Positions 45,805 through 54,513 are shown, numbered from the stretch's first letter. The stretch is DNA of 64,000 nucleotides from Thiofilum flexile DSM 14609 (GCF_000380185.1 NZ_KB904747.1:1-64000); one strand, 5' to 3'. Made by a program: numbers and translations. Notes: generated from the sequence alone by a model not told the origin.

Positions 45805-47662
45805 CTCCTCCCGCTGCTGATTTCAGCCAGTCGCCGTTTATGACAATTTCCCCATAGCCATGCTCTGGCAGATAAGAGGAATGTTGCCAAGTGAATGCTG
45901 TTTCATTTGGTATTCGCTCCAGTATGGGTAATCCTTGCCGTAGCCAGCTTTCTAGTTTCTCTTGTGCAGTATTGGCATTTACAACTTTCAGTACAAACAC
46001 ACTACCCGCCACTGTCAGCCACTCTGGTGCATATTTTGCGTCCGAAGCACCTTTATGTTGAAAATGATAATAGTGATAGGCTCCCCCTTTACGCTCTTGC
46101 TGGGCAAAGAAATTTACCAGCTCCAGTGATCCTCCCGAAACCTGTTGCCAATAATAGTGGTACAGTGTTTTTGCGGTCTGTGTGGCAGCCTCTGAATTTC
46201 GCTCCCAGCCCAACCGGAATAATCGAGCCGGTGTGAGTAGCATCAGGGTAATAGTATCCCCCGCCTGCCAGCGTGATGTATTGATCTGCTCATTCTGATG
46301 AGTTGGAAAGGGTTGTGGATGCAATTTGAGATCGCTCAGAGCCGCTTTGGTCTTGCCCATCCCGTATAATCCCTCCTGCATTACCTTATGCAAATCCTGC
46401 CGAGCCGCTGCTTGTTTATCTTCTGGCACTAGAGAGAGATCAATATTACCCCGCCACACAAATCCCTCAGGCTCTACACATTCCATACTAAATAGCTGCC
46501 CCTGAGCTGCGGTTTGAGTGGAGCTGTTGATAGCGGTGCGTACTAATAGCTTGCGCTTGGGTTGCTTGGGGTTGATGCCTAGTTGAGCATTGAGCGCATC
46601 ATAATCTTCACTTTTCCAATCTGGCTGAAACTTTGGCGCTTCATTCGATTGCTCAAGTAGGGTCTCTGCATCCACTTGGCTCAGGTCACGATAAACACCT
46701 GTTTTACCAGCAGCAGTAGTAATATCACCCACTCTGGCAATACTCAGAGGAATGACACTATGCCGACGGGCTGAATCCTCCTTTTGCATAGGCAAACAAT
46801 GGGATACTTGCCAGCGGTCAAATTCCAGCGCCGTTAGTCGCTCTTGCTGTTCGGCTTCAGTGGGCATATTTAGGGTTAATGCCTTTGCTAATAATGCTTT
46901 GATCACATTGCCAGTGATAATGTCATCTGAAATAATCCGGTTACTGTCCGGTGTACGGGGTTTACCCATACAGAAGGCACGATCTGGAACAAAGGAAAAA
47001 CCGACATGGTTCTCTTGTCCGCTCAGGTCGTCTGTAATGATAGAGGTATCAGATGCAGACTTATCAGGTACTAGCTCGGCCTTTAACAGTTTGCCAAAAC
47101 CAATACCCTTGAAACTACCCATCGCGGGGATGTAATCCAGTGCCATCGTTATCAGGCGATCGAATAAGGCGGCCTCATCAGCATCCTTGAATTGCGCTCG
47201 AATCCGACCACAAAACACGGGTTCTGTCCCCAGCGGGAAACAATCTTCAATCACTTGCAAAGCTCCGTCCTCTACCTTGCCTGTGCTATCAATCTTGATG
47301 CGAGTGCGTACCCGATTGTGAGCATAGTCCCCTTGTAGCTGCCAAAACAGATCAAACTGTACCGAGCCGGGGTCTGGAGTGAATCCACTTGTTTCATTTT
47401 TATTACTAGATGCCTGACCGAACCAACGCCTAATCTGTTTATAGATTTTTTCACTCCGGTTCGGATCGACTTCTTGCAGACGCAGGGCAAACAGTGTCAG
47501 GGTTTCGCGAATATTACCTCGAATCAAGCTCCCACCGAGTATTGGTTTGCCATCTTGGTCTCGTAGCATGGCACTATCAATGCCGAGAGCCAATGTCCCT
47601 GAAGCTTGGGACAACAGTGGCCCCTTGAAGGTCAGTTTCAGGTGATAGGTATGAATATCCAT
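45791..47662 (-). CDS. Cas7-Csx10(Cas5)-like fusion RAMP protein
   Basis: A 623-residue protein of two parts. Part 1 (to about 195) is Cas7-like: GGSLIRG (43-49), WFGQ, RTRIKID (119-125), DGALQVIEDCFPLG and GSFKGIGFGK (182-191). Part 2 is Csx10/Cas5-like: IITGNVIKALL, VIPLSIAR, KRKLLVRTAINSSTQTAAQG (369-388), LFSMECVEPEGFVWRG and GLYGMGKTKA (431-440), with a C-terminal helical tail. Csx10 normally caps the crRNA 5' end as Cas5. A fusion of Cas7 to Csx10 is close to the Cas7-5-11 arrangement of variant III-D systems; I cannot tell whether a Cas11 part is hidden in the tail. It overlaps cas10 by one base. Confidence 0.72.
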   Translation of the reverse strand: MDIHTYHLKLTFKGPLLSQASGTLALGIDSAMLRDQDGKPILGGSLIRGNIRETLTLFALRLQEVDPNRSEKIYKQIRRWFGQASSNKNETSGFTPDPGSVQFDLFWQLQGDYAHNRVRTRIKIDSTGKVEDGALQVIEDCFPLGTEPVFCGRIRAQFKDADEAALFDRLITMALDYIPAMGSFKGIGFGKLLKAELVPDKSASDTSIITDDLSGQENHVGFSFVPDRAFCMGKPRTPDSNRIISDDIITGNVIKALLAKALTLNMPTEAEQQERLTALEFDRWQVSHCLPMQKEDSARRHSVIPLSIARVGDITTAAGKTGVYRDLSQVDAETLLEQSNEAPKFQPDWKSEDYDALNAQLGINPKQPKRKLLVRTAINSSTQTAAQGQLFSMECVEPEGFVWRGNIDLSLVPEDKQAAARQDLHKVMQEGLYGMGKTKAALSDLKLHPQPFPTHQNEQINTSRWQAGDTITLMLLTPARLFRLGWERNSEAATQTAKTLYHYYWQQVSGGSLELVNFFAQQERKGGAYHYYHFQHKGASDAKYAPEWLTVAGSVFVLKVVNANTAQEKLESWLRQGLPILERIPNETAFTWQHSSYLPEHGYGEIVINGDWLKSAAGGVEHE

Positions 47663-49287
47663 TACTGTCCCTCCTGCGCTTTTTCATTTTGGCGGGGTAT
47701 AAGGTAGTCCCATAGCTCCAACAGATGTATCCAGCACCAAGCTCTTTGTTGCGGATTGTCAAAATCCTCTATTCCGAACCAGACTTTGGCCTTGTCCGGC
47801 AAGCTGCTTTGCAGAAAAGCCTTATCTTCGCTGACCTCAAACATACGATGCTCAGCCTGTGCTTGTGGGTGAGCAAGCAGCGCTTTTTCCTCTAGCCGGA
47901 TCACTGCTGCCCATGAATGCGAGTTACTTTCTCCAGCACCTTCACCCTTGTCAGGATGGTAGGACAGTTTGATCGCCTGCACGATCTGATATAACTGACC
48001 ACGGGAAATGGCGTTTCCAGACAGAAAATCGTCTAGTTCTACTTTCTGCTGTTCCCAGTCTGGAGTCGCGGGTAGCAATCCTTTGCGGCACTTTGCCAGT
48101 ATCTCGCCATAGCGCTCTTTAAAATAACCGGATAGGCTTTCATTGGTTGGATAATCCACTGATTCGAGCACTAGATAATCCCAGCCATTCTCCTTGCGAC
48201 TAATGTCCTTCACCCCGTCTGCTAGTTCCCGTGCTAACTTTTGGATGATACGAATAGGGGTATTAGCCTGACAGAATACGATTCCGGCGGCGTGGGTAAG
48301 TGTTGTATCCCCACCTATCTCGCCATTTGCCAAATGCCAGTTGAAAGCAAAGAAGCGTTGCAGAAAATCAAAGCCTTCCCATGCAGGCATGACCAGCAAC
48401 ATTTCATCGCCTCCCCAGAGTAGGGTTTCAAGGCGGATCATATCGTTCCATTGTTTCGGCAATAGATAGCGCAATGTTTCGGTCAAAAACTGTTTACGTT
48501 GTGCTTGAATAGTGTCATCAAATGCTTTTTGGTTAGTGATCTGCTGATGCACTTCACCACCGGCACTCTCAAGGAATTTTCGCTGACGCGCACTGAATCC
48601 ATTTCCATCGAGATAAACAACAGCCATCTTATTATTCAGTTTCTGAGCATCCACCTTGCATAGGGTGTCAATATCCTCTGCGAAGCCGAAGTGATCCAGC
48701 CAAGATTGCAGCTCTGTATCATTCACCTGCTGGGCATAATAATTTTTTTTACTGTCGCGCCCGTAATTCCAGCGTTGAAATATAGAGGCTGACAAGGTTT
48801 TTTTATTATCACTCTGAATAGTCTTTTCATAGCTTGCTGCAATGCGTGAGCCACTCAAACCACAGGGAATAGTGCTGAACTGACCTTTTCCCGTTGTCTC
48901 TCGGTCTGGCTGTAAGGTCAGGGACTGCAATTGTCCAAGGCGGAGCTGGGTATATAGCTGTTCTTTGGCGGCTAATAAATCATTGGCCTTGGTATGAACC
49001 ACCATAAAGGTGAGTAGGTGAAAGGGTTGGTTTGAATCTGGTGTGGTGAGTTTACTTTTAATGGCAGCAACGGTCTGGGCAGCATCGCCCCCTTTTAACA
49101 GAAACAGGCCGGATGAGGCACCGCTGCTGATACATACTACGTGGTCTTTGAATGACTCTTTGATGGTCTCAATAGCATCTTTATATAAAAAACTGCTGCC
49201 ACGAATGACGCTGAGCTGGTCGGTATCGTAGATATTGGCGTAAAGATTGACGCCCTCCACCAGAATGAAGTGATGTAAATCAGACAT
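47662..49287 (-). CDS. cas10: Cas10-like protein, small, GGDE, without HD domain
   Basis: A 541-residue Cas10. It opens directly with a palm-like segment (HHFILVEGVNLYANIYDT, LSVIRGSSFLYKDA), so there is no N-terminal HD nuclease. The second palm has VVYLDGNGF (223-231) and LWGGDEMLLVM (290-300), in which GGDE stands for the usual GGDD. A C-terminal helical part follows. No zinc-finger CxxC pairs are seen. GGDE can still bind metal and make nucleotide signals, so cyclase-like activity is plausible while DNA cutting is not. It is the first gene of the cas operon. Confidence 0.85.
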   Translation of the reverse strand: MSDLHHFILVEGVNLYANIYDTDQLSVIRGSSFLYKDAIETIKESFKDHVVCISSGASSGLFLLKGGDAAQTVAAIKSKLTTPDSNQPFHLLTFMVVHTKANDLLAAKEQLYTQLRLGQLQSLTLQPDRETTGKGQFSTIPCGLSGSRIAASYEKTIQSDNKKTLSASIFQRWNYGRDSKKNYYAQQVNDTELQSWLDHFGFAEDIDTLCKVDAQKLNNKMAVVYLDGNGFSARQRKFLESAGGEVHQQITNQKAFDDTIQAQRKQFLTETLRYLLPKQWNDMIRLETLLWGGDEMLLVMPAWEGFDFLQRFFAFNWHLANGEIGGDTTLTHAAGIVFCQANTPIRIIQKLARELADGVKDISRKENGWDYLVLESVDYPTNESLSGYFKERYGEILAKCRKGLLPATPDWEQQKVELDDFLSGNAISRGQLYQIVQAIKLSYHPDKGEGAGESNSHSWAAVIRLEEKALLAHPQAQAEHRMFEVSEDKAFLQSSLPDKAKVWFGIEDFDNPQQRAWCWIHLLELWDYLIPRQNEKAQEGQ

Positions 49288-49438
49288 GCTTCGCCCTTGA
49301 TTGTGGGAATGGGGTTGTGGGTATACCGATTGGGTACGGAGAAATACCCACAGAGCTAAGCAGGAATATAACGGAAAGAATGAAGTTGAGCCAGCAATAG
49401 TTAACTACTTATTAACTATTAAAAAATCGAGGGGCTGT
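49288..49438 (-). promoter_or_regulatory. cas operon promoter region with two inverted repeats
   Basis: Upstream of cas10 lie two perfect inverted repeats. TGTGGGTAT (49316-49324) and ATACCCACA (49344-49352) could form a hairpin in the 5' end of the cas mRNA. AATAGTTAA (49396-49404) and TTAACTATT (49412-49420) form a palindrome with a 7-base centre near array 2. On the minus strand TATATT at 49370-49365 could be the -10 box. An operator role for the second palindrome is inferred. Confidence 0.45.
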
Positions 49439-49816
49439 GTCTCACTGCCTTAGCGGCAACACGCCCCTGCAACTAACCTATGGAGACATCACATGAAGAA
49501 CGCTATTGTCTCACTGCCTTAGCGGCAACACGCCCCTGCAACTGGATATAGAAATTGGCACCAATGCCCTTGAGGTCTCACTGCCTTAGCGGCAACACGC
49601 CCCTGCAACGCGCCCGCTGTTCCGGGGCCGACGTGCCCTGTACGTCTCACTGCCTTAGCGGCAACACGCCCCTGCAACTTATGTCTTGATCTCAAGGAGA
49701 TAAAATATGAAAGGTCTCACTGCCTTAGCGGCAACACGCCCCTGCAACTGGTGTGTTCACAACTCCCGGCGAAACTTCGTCGTCTCACTGCCTTAGCGGC
49801 AACACGCCCCTGCAAC
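49439..49816 (-). CRISPR. CRISPR array 2: 6 repeats, 5 spacers
   Basis: Six identical 35-base repeats start at 49439, 49508, 49575, 49644, 49714 and 49782; spacers are 32-35 bases. The plus-strand repeat begins GTCTCACTGCCTTAGCGG and ends CCCCTGCAAC. It differs from array 1 at positions 20, 23 and 33 only. The leader is to the right and transcription probably runs leftward, so the repeat in the crRNA begins GTTGCAGG. Two spacers carry a Shine-Dalgarno-like motif plus ATG on the plus strand. Confidence 0.97.
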
Positions 49817-50120
49817 GGCACCCATTTTTCTGCTTTTATAATCAATCACTTGCAAGGCAATTGGGAGGGTCTCACCCTCAACCGGAAAAAGTAGTGCGGT
49901 TTTCATACAAAAGCATCCTCTGATAAAGCCTAACTCATTGATTTAAAAGAGTTGGTGGGGCATTTTTAATGTAACCTATTAACTTTCAATGCTAAACCAT
50001 TGAAAAATAAGATCATCCATTTTACTTCCGTTAGCCGGTTGAATTATCCCTAGGAGACCCACCAAGTCCTTTATTTCAATTACTTGCTGTTTTTCAATCA
50101 AAACGACATCTCACAACAAG
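49817..50120 (-). promoter_or_regulatory. leader of CRISPR array 2
   Basis: Non-coding and homologous to leader 1: GCACCCATTTTTCT next to the last repeat, a similar hairpin around TTGCAAGGCAA, TTGATTTAAAAGA, and TTACTTGCTG near the far end. Its long-range inverted repeat is TTGGTGGG (49952-49959) with CCCACCAA (50058-50065), 98 bases apart. The arms differ from leader 1 but still pair. GGTCTCAC inside it resembles the repeat start. The array promoter must lie here. Confidence 0.75.
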
Positions 50121-50146
50121 TTACAGGGGCATGAGGAAAGTATAGG

Positions 50147-51976
50147 CTAATCGCCGCCATGGAAAAACTTATTTTTTATCCAACTGGCTGCTGCTGGAAT
50201 ACACAAGTAAGCAGCGCCAACTAACAAACCAAGTATAAGCAATAGGCCTATCCGAATACCTAAACTGATCGAGCATTTAGGAGGATCAGCCTCCAGTCCT
50301 GCCGAGGTACAACTATCCCCAAACCAACTTGCCAGACCTTGCCACATCGATGGCTCGACCTTAAACACATCATTGATGACTGATAGCGCCGCAAATACCG
50401 CTAAAAAAAGCGCCACAACAGCGAGCTTATTGGCTCGTTTGCCTGCTTTATTGGCCTCATCAGCTAGACGATTTGCTTCATCTGCCGCCCTGTTTTCATA
50501 CAGTACCTGTAGATAATCATTGGTGCGTGTAATCTCGTCCTGTAACTGCTGATAATACTCATCAATGCCCACCCCCTGATACTGCAGTCGAAAAATCATC
50601 TTGCCCTGCATCTGATTACTAACCTCTCGAAACCAATACTGATTAGTAAAACGAATAAAATCAGCCCGTTGCTCTTGGATTTGCTTATTCGCCTTTTCCT
50701 CATCTTTCTCACTCAACAAGGCAGTGGTTCTTTGAGTAATTTGATGATCATAATGGCGCAAGGATGCCTGATAAAATAAAGCTTGCAGTAACATACGGTC
50801 ATAAATATAGGGTATATGCTTCGGAGCAATAACATCCCGAAAAAAAGACCCATTATAGAGATAGGCATTCACCATATCGTTAAAAACATAATACCCCCCC
50901 ATATCCGTCCAAAAGCCAAACTCGGAATCCTTCAGATACTCATCAACCGCCTCTTTTGAATAGGCATACCCCTGCATAGCATCCCAAGTATCAGCAAAGC
51001 GATCGGTGGTGGCTAATAAGGCTCTCACCTGATGCAGATCATCATACTTTTTCCCTGCCAAACCATAAGCCACACTCACAAACATACGATCATCAAATAG
51101 GCGGATACTCTCTTTCAGCGGCTGTTCTATTGGCTTGGTAAAAAACTGCTGCACCAAATGCACGATAATGGGCGAGATATGTTCAGCAACCTTCGGCAAT
51201 TGCCGTGGAACTTCATCTTCTAAGGCTGAAGTTTTTTTTTCTGGTGTGATCAACTCCAGCGGTGCAACCTTGTTTTCATCTCCCTGCTCAGTAAAACTCG
51301 GATATAACTGCCGCGCCAGACGAGTAAAGCGCAGCCAAGCTTCAAGCTGTAACTCAGTATATAAAGATCGGTGCGGATCATTTGACTCCACACTCTCCCA
51401 ATTATTAGGAACCAGTGTTTCATCTGGATCACCAAACAGACTGACATTGTCAGACTTGCGCAACGCCACCAATGCCTGTGGCTCTACCGTAAAGGCCAGC
51501 AGATAAATCCCATTGAAATAACGATACAAGCGAACTGAGGTGAAAACTGCTTCTTGATGAAAGAGTGGTTTTTTTTCTGGAGCTGCTGCAATATCCTCGC
51601 TTTGCCACTTCGAGGGATGCAAAACTAAACGCCAATTTTCCAGTTGTACTTGTTTTTCCAGCCGCCACTCCCGAACCGGAATCAATTGATCTGGATTACC
51701 ACTGACTTTTCCATGCAGTCGATGCTTATCCTCACTCAGAGAAATATTCCCTCGATCAAAAATAATATCCCGCAAGGTTGGGGTTAAATAATAAAACGCC
51801 TGTGCATCCTCTGCAGTCAAAGGTTGGTCATAAGGATAAATCTGGCGCAATGCCTCACGCGGCTCTAATCCCTCACCAAAGCCCAACAACGGCAAAAAAA
51901 ACGTACAGTGATAATAATCCAACAAACTAGACGCGCGGGGTTTACTGGGATCGATTGGATTGATTGGCTCACTCAT
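50147..51976 (-). CDS. CorA-like membrane protein, candidate CRISPR type III effector
   Basis: A 609-residue protein. About 510 residues are predicted soluble, with a long helical stretch ending in a coiled coil (QQLQDEITRTNDYLQVLYEN then an Ala/Asn-rich ADEANRLADEANKAG). Two membrane helices close it (about 518-538 and 572-592), joined by a loop with two cysteines (SCTSAGLEADPPKCS) that could form a disulfide. A long helix leading into a C-terminal helix pair is the CorA topology, but the GMN motif of Mg channels is not seen. CRISPR-linked CorA proteins respond to Cas10-made signals in some type III systems. It lies just beyond leader 2 on the cas strand. Function is inferred. Confidence 0.5.
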   Translation of the reverse strand: MSEPINPIDPSKPRASSLLDYYHCTFFLPLLGFGEGLEPREALRQIYPYDQPLTAEDAQAFYYLTPTLRDIIFDRGNISLSEDKHRLHGKVSGNPDQLIPVREWRLEKQVQLENWRLVLHPSKWQSEDIAAAPEKKPLFHQEAVFTSVRLYRYFNGIYLLAFTVEPQALVALRKSDNVSLFGDPDETLVPNNWESVESNDPHRSLYTELQLEAWLRFTRLARQLYPSFTEQGDENKVAPLELITPEKKTSALEDEVPRQLPKVAEHISPIIVHLVQQFFTKPIEQPLKESIRLFDDRMFVSVAYGLAGKKYDDLHQVRALLATTDRFADTWDAMQGYAYSKEAVDEYLKDSEFGFWTDMGGYYVFNDMVNAYLYNGSFFRDVIAPKHIPYIYDRMLLQALFYQASLRHYDHQITQRTTALLSEKDEEKANKQIQEQRADFIRFTNQYWFREVSNQMQGKMIFRLQYQGVGIDEYYQQLQDEITRTNDYLQVLYENRAADEANRLADEANKAGKRANKLAVVALFLAVFAALSVINDVFKVEPSMWQGLASWFGDSCTSAGLEADPPKCSISLGIRIGLLLILGLLVGAAYLCIPAAASWIKNKFFHGGD

Positions 51977-52324
51977 ACTATCAGGACTCAGAAAGCTAAA
52001 AAATATAGCTTAACACCAATAACACACCCTATTAATAAAAACTCATAGATCTAAATGAATGCCTAGTTCAAACCAATATTCTAAGCAAAGTCATACCCCT
52101 AACCCAGCAGCTCTAAAAAATCCTAGCTCATCGCTACCGCTATTACATTTCCGACTAATTGGGCAAAAAGTGGATTAATTGGTGTTGCTTTCAGACTAGT
52201 GGTTAGTTAGCTCTGACCAAAAACCCGTTGATATCCCCCCATGCCTATTTATCTAGATTACAATTGCAGGGGCTGGTTTAGAAAGACCCAGCTTAAATGC
52301 TAATACTTAAAAGGAATTTGGACT
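51977..52324. other. intergenic region without a visible gene
   Basis: About 350 bases of AT-rich sequence between the CorA-like gene (minus) and the HExxH gene (plus). It holds no ORF of note, repeat or RNA gene that I can see. AAAGGAA just before 52325 is the ribosome site of the next gene; promoters for both genes should lie here. Confidence 0.5.
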
Positions 52325-53092
52325 ATGGATATCAATGGAATTAACCCGTCCCACCGGATGGGTCAGGCTACAGCATTTGCAAAAAACCCACTTATGACCC
52401 CCTCCTCAACTCCCCATATTAATGCTTTTAATCACGCCTTACATGGTAATCAAAAATCACATGGCATGAAAAACAATCCTATGATCTCCGCCGGAGCACA
52501 GCAACTGGCTCAATTGCAACAGCAACAACAACTAATGCAAATGTTGCAAGGAGCGACTACTAATACTAACTCGCTGAATAACAACACTACTCTTCTAGGT
52601 GCTAGTATCAATAACACTACTCAGGGGAGTAGCACCTCTATACCCGGTAACGAGGCTTATCAAATAATCGATGCAGGATCGGGCGACAGTGTGAGTAATA
52701 GCGGACTCATTCCCAAACCAATCGCAGATATCCAAACTTTAAATCTAGGGGGTAAAAGCCTCAAAATTGGTGGAGATGGTACTTGTACTGCCGAGGAAGT
52801 GGCTGCAACCACGAAGGAAATCCAAAATCTATATGATAAAAGCCCTACTTTCAAAACTATGATCGATAGGTCAGCCAATTCTGCTCTTGAAGTTTCGGTC
52901 GGTCGCCGTGCTGATAATATTAGTTGGGGTGATAGTGAGGGACGGGTATTCATGAATATTAATAATGTCACGCCCGGTAACAGTGACAGATTCCAAGCTC
53001 TTATGGGGCACGAATTTGCGCATGCTACCATCGATATACCACATGGTAGTGTTCTAGAACAGATTCAAAACGCAGTGGCACAAGAAGCCTGA
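52325..53092 (+). CDS. HExxH zinc-metalloprotease-like protein, M91/NleD-like
   Basis: A 255-residue protein with no Sec signal peptide. The first 110 residues are low complexity (Asn/Gln/Ser/Thr-rich, with QQLAQLQQQQQLMQMLQ), as in some secreted effectors. The C-terminal part has SALEVSVGRRADNISWG, GRVFMNINN and LMGHEFAHATIDI with HEFAH at 229-233, the zinc-binding HExxH. It recalls the M91 (NleD) effector peptidases, but ends about 22 residues after HExxH, so the third ligand must be a late glutamate or the protein is truncated. No secretion system is in the window. Confidence 0.5.
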   Translation: MDINGINPSHRMGQATAFAKNPLMTPSSTPHINAFNHALHGNQKSHGMKNNPMISAGAQQLAQLQQQQQLMQMLQGATTNTNSLNNNTTLLGASINNTTQGSSTSIPGNEAYQIIDAGSGDSVSNSGLIPKPIADIQTLNLGGKSLKIGGDGTCTAEEVAATTKEIQNLYDKSPTFKTMIDRSANSALEVSVGRRADNISWGDSEGRVFMNINNVTPGNSDRFQALMGHEFAHATIDIPHGSVLEQIQNAVAQEA

Positions 53093-53100
53093 CCCCTCGC

Positions 53101-53123
53101 TGGGCCGGAGTTCTGTTCCGGTC
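53101..53123 (+). terminator. hairpin after the HExxH gene
   Basis: GGGCCGGA pairs with TCCGGTCCC with one bulged base and a 6-base loop. GC-rich but with no T-tract; termination is uncertain. Confidence 0.4.
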
Positions 53124-53175
53124 CCGCTGTCCTATGCTAGGTTAAACTCAGCTCATCTGCTGCATTAAACTTAAA

Positions 53176-54513
53176 CTACTTGCCAATACAAAACGAACTA
53201 AAAATCACACCTAGCAAATCATCCGAAGTAAACTTCCCTGTAATCTGCCCTAAGGCTTCTTGCGCGATACGTAACTCTTCAGCCATCAGCTCACCTGCAT
53301 TAAACACCCGCAACTGATACTCCGCACGTTCTACTGCTTGTTGCGTAGCCTCTAAAGCCTGCAAATGACGCCGCCGTGCAATAAAGGTATCCTCTTGCTC
53401 CCCTTGAAACCCCATGCGGGCTTTCAGTTCGGCTTTTAAGGCATCAATCCCTAGCCCTTGTTTAGCCGAGATATAGAGTTGCCCGTCCTGCTTACCGGCT
53501 ACTTTACCGCTCAAATCCACCTTATTATGCACGGTTAAACGCGGCAAACGTTCGGGTAAACGCGCCACAATAGCCTCATTTTCAGGGTCATTAGCTTGTG
53601 TATCATCCACCAGTACTAATACCAAATCAGCCTTTTCCACCTCGCGCCACGCCCGCTCAATCCCAATACGCTCGACAGGATCATTGCTTTCACGTAAACC
53701 CGCCGTATCTACTAGGTGCAGTGGCATACCCTCTAGATTAATGCGCTCACGTAATACATCACGAGTTGTACCCGCAATATCCGTCACAATCGCCGTCTCC
53801 TGCCCCGCTAATGCATTTAATAGGCTCGACTTACCCGCATTAGGCCGCCCCACAATGACCAAATGCATACCCTCACGCAGCAGACTACCCTGGCGTGCTT
53901 TTTGAAAAATAGTATTCAGTTGGGATTTAATCCGTTCTAGTCGATCCGTCACCGCTTGATCCGCGAGAAAATCAATTTCTTCTTCGGGAAAATCGAGTGC
54001 AGCCTCCACATATACCCGTAACTCAATGAGTTCTTGCAATAGCCTATTAACCGCTTGGGAAAACTCCCCCTGTAGGGAGCGTAAGGCAGAACGAGCTGCT
54101 TGCTCTGAACTAGAATCAATCAGGTCTGCAATGGCTTCGGCTTGGGCTAAATCAAGTTTATCATTTAAAAAGGCACGCTCCGAAAACTCCCCCGGGCGCG
54201 CTAAACGTGCACCTAACTCGATGCAACGTTTAAGCAGCATATCCAATACCACCATTCCTCCATGACCTTGGAGTTCGAGGATATCTTCGCCTGTAAAGGA
54301 ATGAGGAGCGGGAAAATACAATGCAATCCCATCATCCAGTGTGGATTGATCCGCTGCTAAAAAGCGGCGATGGGTAGCAAAACGCGGTTTAGGCAATGAA
54401 CCTAAGATGGCACTCGCAATAGTAGGAACACGCGAGCCAGAGAGCCGGACTATTCCGACCCCACCGCGCCCAGGCGCTGTTGCAATGGCGACGATGGTGT
54501 CAGAATGATTCAT
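53176..54513 (-). CDS. mnmE: tRNA modification GTPase MnmE
   Basis: With MnmG it modifies wobble uridine of certain tRNAs. The 445-residue protein starts [21 protein letters not shown], has [14 protein letters not shown] (P-loop), [18 protein letters not shown] and the C-terminal FCIGK with the conserved Cys. Length is standard. It is the last gene of the rpmH-rnpA-yidC-mnmE run. mnmG, often near mnmE in related genomes, is not adjacent. Confidence 0.96.
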   Translation of the reverse strand: MNHSDTIVAIATAPGRGGVGIVRLSGSRVPTIASAILGSLPKPRFATHRRFLAADQSTLDDGIALYFPAPHSFTGEDILELQGHGGMVVLDMLLKRCIELGARLARPGEFSERAFLNDKLDLAQAEAIADLIDSSSEQAARSALRSLQGEFSQAVNRLLQELIELRVYVEAALDFPEEEIDFLADQAVTDRLERIKSQLNTIFQKARQGSLLREGMHLVIVGRPNAGKSSLLNALAGQETAIVTDIAGTTRDVLRERINLEGMPLHLVDTAGLRESNDPVERIGIERAWREVEKADLVLVLVDDTQANDPENEAIVARLPERLPRLTVHNKVDLSGKVAGKQDGQLYISAKQGLGIDALKAELKARMGFQGEQEDTFIARRRHLQALEATQQAVERAEYQLRVFNAGELMAEELRIAQEALGQITGKFTSDDLLGVIFSSFCIGK

